19,392 nt of DNA from assembly GCA_038729325.1 (NCBI GenBank), contig JAVYSG010000023.1:1-19392 (forward strand), written 5' to 3'. Shown here in pieces: positions 13,728 through 19,392 of this stretch. Numbering within the stretch: position 1 is the first letter of the stretch; each line of letters starts with the position of its first letter. A program made the position numbers and the translations under genes. The notes under the pieces were generated by a model that was given only the letters and a program-made list of their open reading frames with translations, searched no databases and was not told the origin of the DNA. Source of the DNA: UBA509 sp038729325 (GTDB lineage Archaea > Thermoplasmatota > Thermoplasmata > Thermoplasmatales > Thermoplasmataceae).

Positions 13728-14567
13728 ATGATTGAGACAGAGAAATTGACAAAACGATATTCTGACGGCAACTATGCCCTCAGAGAGCTTGATATCTCTG
13801 CCGCAGAGAAGGTCACTGCCATCATAGGCAGGAATGGTGCCGGAAAGACCACTCTGATTCGTATCCTTTCAACACAGCTGCTTCCCACATCCGGAATTGC
13901 AAGAGTCAATGGTATGGACGTTGTCACTGAAGCTGGTTCTATCCGGAGGAGCATCGTCAGCATACCGCAGGAAGCAGCTCCCATTGGCATTCTCACTGCA
14001 TTCGAGCAGGTGAAGCTTTATCTCGTAGGCAGGGGGATGTCATTCAAGGAGGCTGCGCAGGCAGCTTCAATGGCACTGGACGAACTAGATCTGAGAGAGG
14101 CAAAGCACTTTCCCACTGACACTCTGTCTGGCGGGATGAAGAGGAAGATGTTTGTAGCAATGGCACTTGCTGCAAATGCAGAAGTTGTGTTCCTCGATGA
14201 GCCAACCACTGGACTTGATCCCATATCCAGACTTGAGGTTTGGTCTGCAATACGGCGCATCGATTCCACCGTTATACTGACCACACATTACATGGAGGAG
14301 GCGGAACAGCTTTCCAATGAGGTCATACTTGTTGATCGTGGCCGTTCACTGGAGCATGGTACCGCATCCGATCTCTTATCTCGCTTCAAGGGTAAGATAA
14401 GAGTTGAAATCAACAGTCAGTGCGATGATTGTATACACATAGGTTCGCTGTCCATTAAGTACGTGGACAGGGAGACTGCAGACAGGTACATTGATATGGG
14501 ATTTGCCATCAGACCTATCACTCTCGAGGATGTTTTCATCAGCAGGGGCGTGAGCGTTGAATCTTAA
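13728..14567 (+). CDS. ABC transporter ATP-binding protein (ABC-2 type)
   Basis: 279 residues. Walker A is GRNGAGKTT at 34-42, the Q-loop Gln is at 81, the signature is LSGGM at 133-137, Walker B is VVFLDEPTTGLDP at 153-165 and the H-loop His is at 187. All catalytic elements are present. The C-terminal 60 residues are the variable regulatory tail seen in DrrA/CcmA-like export ATPases. The next gene, overlapping by 11 bases, is a matching permease. Together they should form an exporter of the ABC-2 class (drug, lipid or polysaccharide). The substrate cannot be told from the sequence. Confidence 0.95.
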   Translation: MIETEKLTKRYSDGNYALRELDISAAEKVTAIIGRNGAGKTTLIRILSTQLLPTSGIARVNGMDVVTEAGSIRRSIVSIPQEAAPIGILTAFEQVKLYLVGRGMSFKEAAQAASMALDELDLREAKHFPTDTLSGGMKRKMFVAMALAANAEVVFLDEPTTGLDPISRLEVWSAIRRIDSTVILTTHYMEEAEQLSNEVILVDRGRSLEHGTASDLLSRFKGKIRVEINSQCDDCIHIGSLSIKYVDRETADRYIDMGFAIRPITLEDVFISRGVSVES

Positions 14568-15279
14568 GTTCACATTCCTGCTGGCATGGTACTATGGAAT
14601 CAGAACTGTGGGAAGGGGTCCGTCCTATATCATAGCATCCCTCAGTTCGCCCCTTACCCTGCTTTTCATTGTTTTTATAATTTCCCGTGGGACTCTGGTA
14701 AAATACGCCATTGTGGGGGGCTTCATAGGGCTTGTGGCCTCTGTCGCACTTTCGAGCGCCGGAGACGCTGCCTTCATGAGACTTCAGCTCAGGATGCAGG
14801 ATCTGTATGTTGCAAGCCGTGTGAATCCTTCTGACTACATGCTGGGGCTCACCCTGAGCTATCTCATGTTTTCTCTACCAGGAATTATTCTCTATTCAAT
14901 CCTGGGATATCTGGAGAATGTCTTCACGCTCCCTGATGTGCTGGCACTTGTGGGAATACTTGCTGTTCTTGTTATTTCAACATCGTCCATATCATTCATT
15001 GTATCAAGCAGCATAAAGCACGTAAGGAACGTGTGGGGAATAGCAGGCATAATGTCCGTGGTGATGACAGTGCTTCCTCCAACATTCTATCCGTATACTT
15101 ATATCCCGAAAATAGCCATTTACGCGCTGTCTGTTTCGCCTGTAACTCCTGCTGCAATACTTACACAGGGGGCATTTAATCTCTCTCCACTGATGGTAAT
15201 TGAAATCCCGGTACTGCTGGCAGAAGCGGTGGTTTACTTCTCTCTGGCAAGATACCTGACCAGATGGAGGGAAAAATGA
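14557..15279 (+). CDS. ABC-2 type transporter permease
   Basis: 240 residues with six predicted membrane helices, roughly 22-42, 50-68, 95-118, 126-150, 157-176 and 212-234. The LPPTFYPYTYIP stretch before the last helix, followed by LS..P.TPAA, is the ABC-2 permease pattern. The start is TTG at 14557, because an in-frame TGA lies one codon upstream and the next Met is within the transmembrane region. It overlaps the ATPase gene by 11 bases, so the two are co-translated. It is convergent with the gene ending at 15293. Confidence 0.88.
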   Translation: MNLKFTFLLAWYYGIRTVGRGPSYIIASLSSPLTLLFIVFIISRGTLVKYAIVGGFIGLVASVALSSAGDAAFMRLQLRMQDLYVASRVNPSDYMLGLTLSYLMFSLPGIILYSILGYLENVFTLPDVLALVGILAVLVISTSSISFIVSSSIKHVRNVWGIAGIMSVVMTVLPPTFYPYTYIPKIAIYALSVSPVTPAAILTQGAFNLSPLMVIEIPVLLAEAVVYFSLARYLTRWREK

Positions 15280-15292
15280 TCCTCCTCCGTAC

Positions 15293-15622
15293 TCACCTGA
15301 ACTTGCTGTAGTCTGCAAGAAGATCAAGGAGTCTCTTCTGCATGTCTTCGTCTATTGTCCCATCGGTTCTGATTTTCATAATATAATCCCTGGCCTCCCT
15401 GGTACCTTTTTTTGAAGCAATGGAATAAAGGCTGCCCTTCACTGCGCCCCTCACGCTGTCAGGCAGTTCTTCTACAATTTTACCAAGCATGAAGTTAAAT
15501 TCCTCTGTTTTGCGCATATCAAGCCGTCTTGACTTTTTAGGTCCACTATCCTTGGGTATATTGGACCTCTTTTGCATACCATTTCTTGAATTATAGTTCG
15601 GTTTATGATAGTTCTTTCTCAT
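15293..15622 (-). CDS. Small basic protein, unknown
   Basis: 109 residues that I do not recognise. The first 38 are strongly basic and rich in Arg, Lys, Asn and Ser, probably disordered and nucleic-acid binding in character. The rest looks like a compact helical unit: EEFNFMLGKIVEEL, SVRGAVKGSLYSIAS, and REARDYIMKI, TDGTIDEDMQKRLLDLLADYS. It contains no Cys and no metal motif. ATG at 15622 has a TATA-like box about 30 bases upstream, and the gene stands alone between a convergent permease and a same-strand tRNA modification gene. An RNA-associated role is a guess from the basic tail only. Confidence 0.65.
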   Translation of the reverse strand: MRKNYHKPNYNSRNGMQKRSNIPKDSGPKKSRRLDMRKTEEFNFMLGKIVEELPDSVRGAVKGSLYSIASKKGTREARDYIMKIRTDGTIDEDMQKRLLDLLADYSKFR

Positions 15623-15647
15623 TATACTTAATATAGTAGTCAGACAG

Positions 15648-15657
15648 ATTATTTATG
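15648..15657 (-). promoter_or_regulatory. TATA box of the 109-aa protein gene
   Basis: The minus strand reads CATAAATAAT, centred about 30 bases before the ATG at 15622, fitting an independent, nearly leaderless transcript. Confidence 0.45.
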
Positions 15658-15673
15658 GATTTTGGCGAATTCT

Positions 15674-16696
15674 TCACGGACCTATCACATGGGGGCACCT
15701 TGCAACAGCAAGGTCCAGTGACATGTGCCAGAGATGCGGCCCATAAGATTTGACTTTCCTCTGTTCAACGAAATCAACAAGGTATCCCAGTCTCCTGGCC
15801 AGGGAAATGATTCCATACCAGTATGTTGAAATTTCATGGGTAGGCACCAGCTGATGCATGTTCAGGACTGTACCAGGTCTGGAACGTATCAGGGCTGCCG
15901 ACAGGAATTCCCCTGAACTGAAGTGCCCCATTACTATGTAGTCGAACTTCATCACCGGAGATACGTCTCTGGAGTCCCCGAGAACTGGCAGCACTTTGTC
16001 CTGAAGCCTGTTGATCTCAATGTTCTTCCTTAGAAAGCTGTATGATTCCGGATTTATTTCAACAGCGTAGATCTTTGAAAGGTGTGTGTACTTCGCCAGT
16101 GGAAGAGAAAAATAGCCGATACCGGCAAACATGTCAAGAACCGATGCGCCCTGCAGTGACATTTTACCGTGCAGTATCCTCTCATTTACATTTCCAGGGG
16201 AAAACATTACCCTGGAAGGGTCCAAGGAATAGCGAATACCATTTTCCAGATGTACCACTGTTTCTGGTTTTCCATAGATGATCTCAATCCTTGGATGCCT
16301 CATTTCTCCCTCAATCTTTCCACGATCAATATATATTGATTTCACTCCCATTACCCGGGAGATAGAATGAAGCACAATGTCAGAGGGTTTTCTTTCACCC
16401 TTGATTATGAGTGCGTCGCCAAGCCGTATCCACCGGTCTGGTATTGCCAATTTTTTAGACGCGGCACCTGAGGCTTTCCGGATGGCTTCTGACGGATGTT
16501 TCTGGATGTTCCTTGGCTCAAATTCCATTTCGAAAGTAGCATATCCCGGAAATTCTGATTGCTGCCTCAGCGGAATCATGACCAGTTCGCCCTCCTGCCT
16601 GATCTTCAGATCCTTTCGGATAATATTCATGGAAAGAAGTTTCCTTATGATTTTCTCAGACTTGTATTTGTCAACTGCAATGCCGGGATTATTCAT
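15674..16696 (-). CDS. taw2: Taw2-like tRNA wyosine aminocarboxypropyltransferase
   Basis: About 340 residues of the Trm5/TYW2 class I methyltransferase-fold family. In this numbering FSPGNVNER is near 165-173, motif I VLDMFAGIGYFSLPLA at 186-201, AVEINP near 211-216 and YIVMGHF near 253-259. FS.GN before motif I and MGHF in place of the Asn-Pro-Pro of Trm5 methyltransferases point to TYW2/Taw2. Taw2 transfers the aminocarboxypropyl group of S-adenosylmethionine to 4-demethylwyosine at G37 of tRNA-Phe. The C-terminal KSYGPHLWHMSLDL is shared by the family. The frame runs on to 16783, but that would overlap the divergent hemC start. ATG at 16696 leaves 51 bases between them and is preferred. 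A Trm5-like function is the main alternative. Confidence 0.85.
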   Translation of the reverse strand: MNNPGIAVDKYKSEKIIRKLLSMNIIRKDLKIRQEGELVMIPLRQQSEFPGYATFEMEFEPRNIQKHPSEAIRKASGAASKKLAIPDRWIRLGDALIIKGERKPSDIVLHSISRVMGVKSIYIDRGKIEGEMRHPRIEIIYGKPETVVHLENGIRYSLDPSRVMFSPGNVNERILHGKMSLQGASVLDMFAGIGYFSLPLAKYTHLSKIYAVEINPESYSFLRKNIEINRLQDKVLPVLGDSRDVSPVMKFDYIVMGHFSSGEFLSAALIRSRPGTVLNMHQLVPTHEISTYWYGIISLARRLGYLVDFVEQRKVKSYGPHLWHMSLDLAVARCPHVIGP

Positions 16697-16719
16697 AGAT
16701 TCGACGCCCTGAGTGACAG

Positions 16720-16727
16720 TTTTAACT
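16720..16727 (+). promoter_or_regulatory. Weak TATA-like box of hemC
   Basis: TTTTAACT, centred about 25 bases before the ATG at 16748 in the 51-base divergent gap. The position is right for a leaderless hemC mRNA, but the match is poor. Confidence 0.3.
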
Positions 16728-16747
16728 TGAAAGACAATACTGTAGGC

Positions 16748-17647
16748 ATGACTCATATTAAAATAGGCACAAGGCCAAGTCATCTTGCTGTCAGGCAGGC
16801 AGAAATGGTGGCAGAAAGACTGGCGGAATCAGGCATTGATTCAAGCATACACAGATTCAACTCATGGGGTGACACTGAGCAGACTGTGCCTCTCTTCAGG
16901 TCATCCGGAACAGGAATATTTGTTGAGGAGATAAACAGGCGTGTCCTTTCCGGTGAGGTGGATATAGCGGTTCACAGTGCAAAGGATCTTCCTGCTGATC
17001 TGCCTGAGGAATTAGAAGCAGTTTCTATTCTTCCCAGGGAAAGCATTAACGATGTGCTTGTTTCAGAAAAACCACTGGAGGATCTCTCTCCGGGATCACA
17101 TATAGGCACATCCAGCCTGAGACGAATCAAGGAATTGCTAATGGTGAGACCTGATCTGGTTGCCGAAAATGTAAGGGGGAATATTGAAACAAGGATTCAG
17201 AAATACAGGGACGGCAAGTATGATGGAATAATACTCGCAGAAGCTGGTATCAGCCGACTTGGGATCGATGTTACATATCACCGGCTTGGAACAGAAACCT
17301 TCATGCCCGCTGCCAACCAGGGCATAATTGCAGTTGTTGGCATTAGAGGAAGTGATGCTCTATCCACCGTTAAAAGGCTGGAGAACAGGGATGCTCAGTT
17401 TGCAATGGAAATTGAGAGAGAAGCTATGCGCAAGCTGAAGCTGGGGTGCTCCATGCCTGCAGGAATGATGTGCACCAGATCAGGTACATCATGGACCCTG
17501 AGGGTGAGGCTCTATTCGCTCAACACAAGGGAGTATCGTGACTATGCTTCAACGGTGAAAAACCAGCAGGACGCCGATGAATTTGCTTCAAGAATTGTGA
17601 CTCGGATTCCTCCGGAATTCGGATATGGGCGGGATGACCCGGCATGA
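16748..17647 (+). CDS. hemC: Porphobilinogen deaminase (hydroxymethylbilane synthase)
   Basis: 299 residues, normal length. It opens IKIGTRPSHLAVRQAEMV, has VHSAKDLP with the catalytic Asp at 80, IGTSSLRR near 119-126, NVRGNIETR near 141-149, FMPAANQGIIAV, and LGCSMPAG with the dipyrromethane-anchoring Cys at 234. It joins four porphobilinogens into hydroxymethylbilane in the cytoplasm. The open frame continues 63 codons upstream, but that part runs antisense through taw2 and lacks HemC character, so ATG 16748 is used. It overlaps hemD by four bases (ATGA). Confidence 0.96.
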   Translation: MTHIKIGTRPSHLAVRQAEMVAERLAESGIDSSIHRFNSWGDTEQTVPLFRSSGTGIFVEEINRRVLSGEVDIAVHSAKDLPADLPEELEAVSILPRESINDVLVSEKPLEDLSPGSHIGTSSLRRIKELLMVRPDLVAENVRGNIETRIQKYRDGKYDGIILAEAGISRLGIDVTYHRLGTETFMPAANQGIIAVVGIRGSDALSTVKRLENRDAQFAMEIEREAMRKLKLGCSMPAGMMCTRSGTSWTLRVRLYSLNTREYRDYASTVKNQQDADEFASRIVTRIPPEFGYGRDDPA

Positions 17648-18360
17648 GCGGGAGAACGCTTATTGTCACCAGACCGGAAGGTAAGGCGACTGAAGACCTC
17701 AAATGTGAGGGACTTGAAATAATCAATGTGCCGGTAACACGACTGGAAGACGTGCCTTTCAACACAGATGAGTTCCGGTCATTCAATCCCGATATTGTTA
17801 TAGTGACGAGCTCCCGCAGCGCTGACATTATGGATAAAAATACAGGCCTTTTTGGCCCTAACCGGATTTACGTATCCATCGGAAGGATCACCCGGCAGGC
17901 CCTGAAATCCATAGGGCTGGATTCTGTTGTGCCACATGAGCAGACCTCTGCAGGAATCATTCAGCTGCTGGAACGAAATGCCTGGAAAACCAGCAGGATA
18001 GCACTCATAACAAGTCAGCAGTCGAATATGATAGTTCGCGATTTCCTTCAGAAGAAGGGTTACAATTACAGACTGTTTACTGTTTACCGCAGTGTGGCAC
18101 TTGATTCTTCAGCTCTGTCGAAATACATGAAAAGGGGATGCCTGGGGATAGTGGTTACGTCATCGCAGGAGGCTGAGACAATACTGAAGGATCATACACT
18201 GTCTGAACAGATCAGTAAGGCCGAAACACGCATATTTGCCATTGGAAAAACCACTGCAGATACAATAAGAAAAATGGGATTCGCTCCGGCCGAACCAGTT
18301 GGAAGTTCGATTTTACAGGATCTGATTTGTCAGATAAGGGAAAGATACCTTCAAAAATAG
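17644..18360 (+). CDS. hemD: Uroporphyrinogen-III synthase
   Basis: 238 residues. HemD sequences diverge widely, but the pattern fits: TLIVTRPEGKA at the start, VIVTSSRSADIM near 57-68, VSIGRITRQALKSIG near 78-92, LITSQQSN, the VVTSSQEAETIL stretch, and IFAIGKTTADTIRKMGF near 198-214. It closes hydroxymethylbilane with ring D inversion to give uroporphyrinogen III, the next step after HemC. Its ATG overlaps the hemC stop, so translation is coupled. Its TAG stop (18358-18360) lies within the opposite-strand initiator tRNA gene. Confidence 0.92.
   Translation: MSGRTLIVTRPEGKATEDLKCEGLEIINVPVTRLEDVPFNTDEFRSFNPDIVIVTSSRSADIMDKNTGLFGPNRIYVSIGRITRQALKSIGLDSVVPHEQTSAGIIQLLERNAWKTSRIALITSQQSNMIVRDFLQKKGYNYRLFTVYRSVALDSSALSKYMKRGCLGIVVTSSQEAETILKDHTLSEQISKAETRIFAIGKTTADTIRKMGFAPAEPVGSSILQDLICQIRERYLQK
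18353..18357 (-). terminator. Oligo-T terminator of the initiator tRNA
   Basis: The minus strand has TTTTT directly after the discriminator base of the tRNA. Archaeal RNA polymerase stops at such U-runs. It lies within the last codons of the convergent hemD gene. Confidence 0.4.
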
Positions 18361-18432
18361 CGGGGAATGGATTTGAACCATTGATCTACGGGTTATGAGC
18401 CCGTCGGGATCTCCTAACTACCCTACCCCGCT
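18358..18432 (-). tRNA. Initiator tRNA-Met (CAT)
   Basis: The minus strand folds into a full cloverleaf. The acceptor AGCGGGG pairs perfectly with CCCCGCT and is followed by discriminator A. The D-arm has GGG/CCC, the anticodon stem is ACGGG/CCCGT around loop CTCATAA with anticodon CAT, the variable loop is AGATC and the T-arm is AATGG-TTCAAAT-CCATT. A1-U72 and the three G-C pairs next to the anticodon loop (29-31 with 39-41) are the marks of archaeal initiator tRNA, so this is iMet rather than elongator Met or Ile2. There is no intron and no encoded CCA. It has its own TATA-like box and overlaps the hemD stop codon by three bases. Confidence 0.95.
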
Positions 18433-18455
18433 TCAGCAGGTTATCCAATGACCGG

Positions 18456-18467
18456 ATATAATATTTA
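18456..18467 (-). promoter_or_regulatory. TATA box of the initiator tRNA gene
   Basis: The minus strand reads TAAATATTATAT, centred about 28-30 bases before the tRNA 5' end. It is bracketed by ACCGG (18451-18455) and CCGGT (18467-18471), an inverted pair around the box. It lies just past the stop of the KH gene. Confidence 0.55.
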
Positions 18468-18478
18468 CCGGTATGCAG

Positions 18479-19045
18479 CTATCCGAAGGTCTCTTCTATT
18501 CTCTTAAGCCTCAGATTCTTTGCATTCTTTTCCAGGTATGAGTATACTGTCCTCTGCCTGCTTCCATTGATCAGCATTGTAATGGCCTCACGGGCGTATT
18601 CAACAGATACATAATCGCCAATGGCCGATACCGTGTCCCCATATACCGATATGCTTGTATTTGTGAGCTCTTCCATGACCTTCCTGGTCTTTCCGCCTGT
18701 TCCTATTATCCTTCCCTTAATTTCAGAAATTCTGTGTGATCCTGGCTTTGCAAATTCACGCAGTGAGATTACAATAAGCTGGGAATTTTCCTCGAAAAGG
18801 AAAAAAGCTTTCTGCGGGCTGAAACCTCTGGCAATGGCCTGTATGACACTGACGGAAAGCGCCGCTTTTAGCGGGTCGCCATTCTGGACGACTGTCACAT
18901 CTCCCTCCCTTGAATCAATTTCCAGGTTTATGCCAGCCTTTTCTTCCAGTTCCCTCTTGGTATCGCCGTTCCTTCCTATAAGAACCGCCAGTCTGTCTTT
19001 GGGAACTCGTAATTCCCAGATATTTCCATCAGTCACTTTATCCAT
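18479..19045 (-). CDS. KH-domain protein, archaeal Dim2/Pno1 homologue
   Basis: 188 residues with two KH domains, as in archaeal Dim2-like proteins. The first has VLIGRNGDTKRELEE (GRNG at 24-27) and the second GRIIGTGGKTRKVMEEL (GTGG at 115-118). Eukaryotic Pno1/Dim2 binds the 3' end of the small-subunit rRNA during maturation. The archaeal homologue is reported to bind RNA and aIF2alpha. It follows the RIO1 kinase gene by 40 bases on the same strand, a conserved archaeal pairing, and both act in 40S/30S maturation. GAGGT stands seven bases before the ATG. Confidence 0.93.
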   Translation of the reverse strand: MDKVTDGNIWELRVPKDRLAVLIGRNGDTKRELEEKAGINLEIDSREGDVTVVQNGDPLKAALSVSVIQAIARGFSPQKAFFLFEENSQLIVISLREFAKPGSHRISEIKGRIIGTGGKTRKVMEELTNTSISVYGDTVSAIGDYVSVEYAREAITMLINGSRQRTVYSYLEKNAKNLRLKRIEETFG

Positions 19046-19085
19046 GCTGCAGACCTCATCTCTTTATGAATCATAATAGATAAAC

Positions 19086-19392
19086 CTATTCGCCGGGAAC
19101 TGTGCCCTTCACAAACCTGAGCAGATCATCGTACGGTGCCTCAACACCTTTCTTTGTGAAGAATATTGATATGTTCTTCACATCCCTTTCCAGAAAATAG
19201 TCTGCGGCAGGATGTTCCCTGGATACAGACTGACCCACATCAACAATATATGCATGTTTTCTGTGATAAAGTATGTTATATTCACTCAGATCAGCATGTA
19301 CAAGCTTTGCTTTCTGATACATGGCGCGCATAAAAACCCTGACTTCGCTGTATACGACACCATAATCGCAATCCACGTCCTTCAGCCTCGGC
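19086..19392 (-). CDS. rio1: RIO1-type serine/threonine kinase, 3' part (truncated by window)
   Basis: Only the last 102 codons are in the window; the frame is open to the right edge, where it reads PRLKDVDCDYG. The first apparent start (GTG at 19376) is not the real one. The catalytic loop LVHADLSEYNILY and the metal motif IVDVGQSV (in place of DFG) are those of RIO kinases. DYFLERDVKNISIFFTKKGV matches the RIO1 C-lobe. RIO1 is an atypical kinase/ATPase needed for late small-subunit maturation. It is probably co-transcribed with the Dim2-like KH gene downstream. Confidence 0.94.
   Translation of the reverse strand, partial: PRLKDVDCDYGVVYSEVRVFMRAMYQKAKLVHADLSEYNILYHRKHAYIVDVGQSVSREHPAADYFLERDVKNISIFFTKKGVEAPYDDLLRFVKGTVPGE

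Noticed and set aside
16559..16747. Upstream extension of the hemC frame by 63 codons
   Set aside because: It is antisense to the taw2 coding region, lacks family similarity, and the HemC protein begins normally at ATG 16748.

Overview
The window looks like chromosomal DNA of a Thermoplasmatales-type euryarchaeon, a relative of Thermoplasma, Picrophilus, Ferroplasma or Cuniculiplasma. Four things point there. The ribosomal-protein and RNA polymerase genes are archaeal (uS13, uS4, uS11, RpoD). There is an archaeal initiator tRNA. Many lone or first genes have an AT-rich TATA-like box about 24-30 bases before the start codon, as in leaderless archaeal transcription. An actin-like gene closely resembles the Thermoplasma acidophilum Ta0583 protein as I remember it. 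No CRISPR array, insertion sequence or rRNA was seen.

Layout. Positions 1-477 hold no intact gene, only a possible decayed Spo0E-like reading frame. Positions 478-3732 are all on the minus strand: a polytopic membrane protein, then a GntR/YtrA-type repressor with a DUF1648/DUF5808 membrane protein, preceded by a two-helix surface protein rich in N-glycosylation sequons. Positions 4112-4767 hold a CDGSH iron-sulfur protein and a Bcp/PrxQ peroxiredoxin, convergent. Positions 4808-6277 (minus) hold the actin-like ATPase followed by a small protein with a ribbon-helix-helix-like N-terminus and a charged, probably coiled-coil C-terminus. This is the ParM-ParR gene order of plasmid segregation operons and is the most interesting locus here. 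Positions 6561-8772 (plus) hold an overlapping PrpD-PrpB pair, two steps of the methylcitrate cycle for propionyl-CoA disposal, with an inverted repeat upstream of the promoter.

Positions 8787-13122 are minus-strand. The order of transcription is rps13, rps4, rps11, rpoD, then an inositol-monophosphatase-family phosphatase, NAD kinase and a JAMM metalloprotease. The last three overlap or touch, which suggests coupled NAD(P) pool control plus a ubiquitin-like or SAMP-processing protease. A dyad lies at the predicted 5' end of the rps13 transcript. Upstream are a DUF357 protein (minus) and, divergently, a two-gene ABC-2 transporter (plus).

The right part holds a small basic protein of unknown function, a Taw2-like wyosine tRNA modification enzyme, the divergent hemC-hemD pair for tetrapyrrole synthesis, the initiator tRNA-Met gene overlapping the hemD stop codon, a Dim2/Pno1-like KH protein, and the 3' part of a RIO1 kinase gene cut by the window edge. 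KH protein, RIO1 and initiator tRNA together form a small-subunit maturation and initiation cluster.

Several starts differ from the longest open frame: rpoD, rps13, hemC, taw2, the actin-like gene and the DUF5808 gene. Each choice is argued in its entry. All functional calls rest on motifs read by eye; no database search was run.
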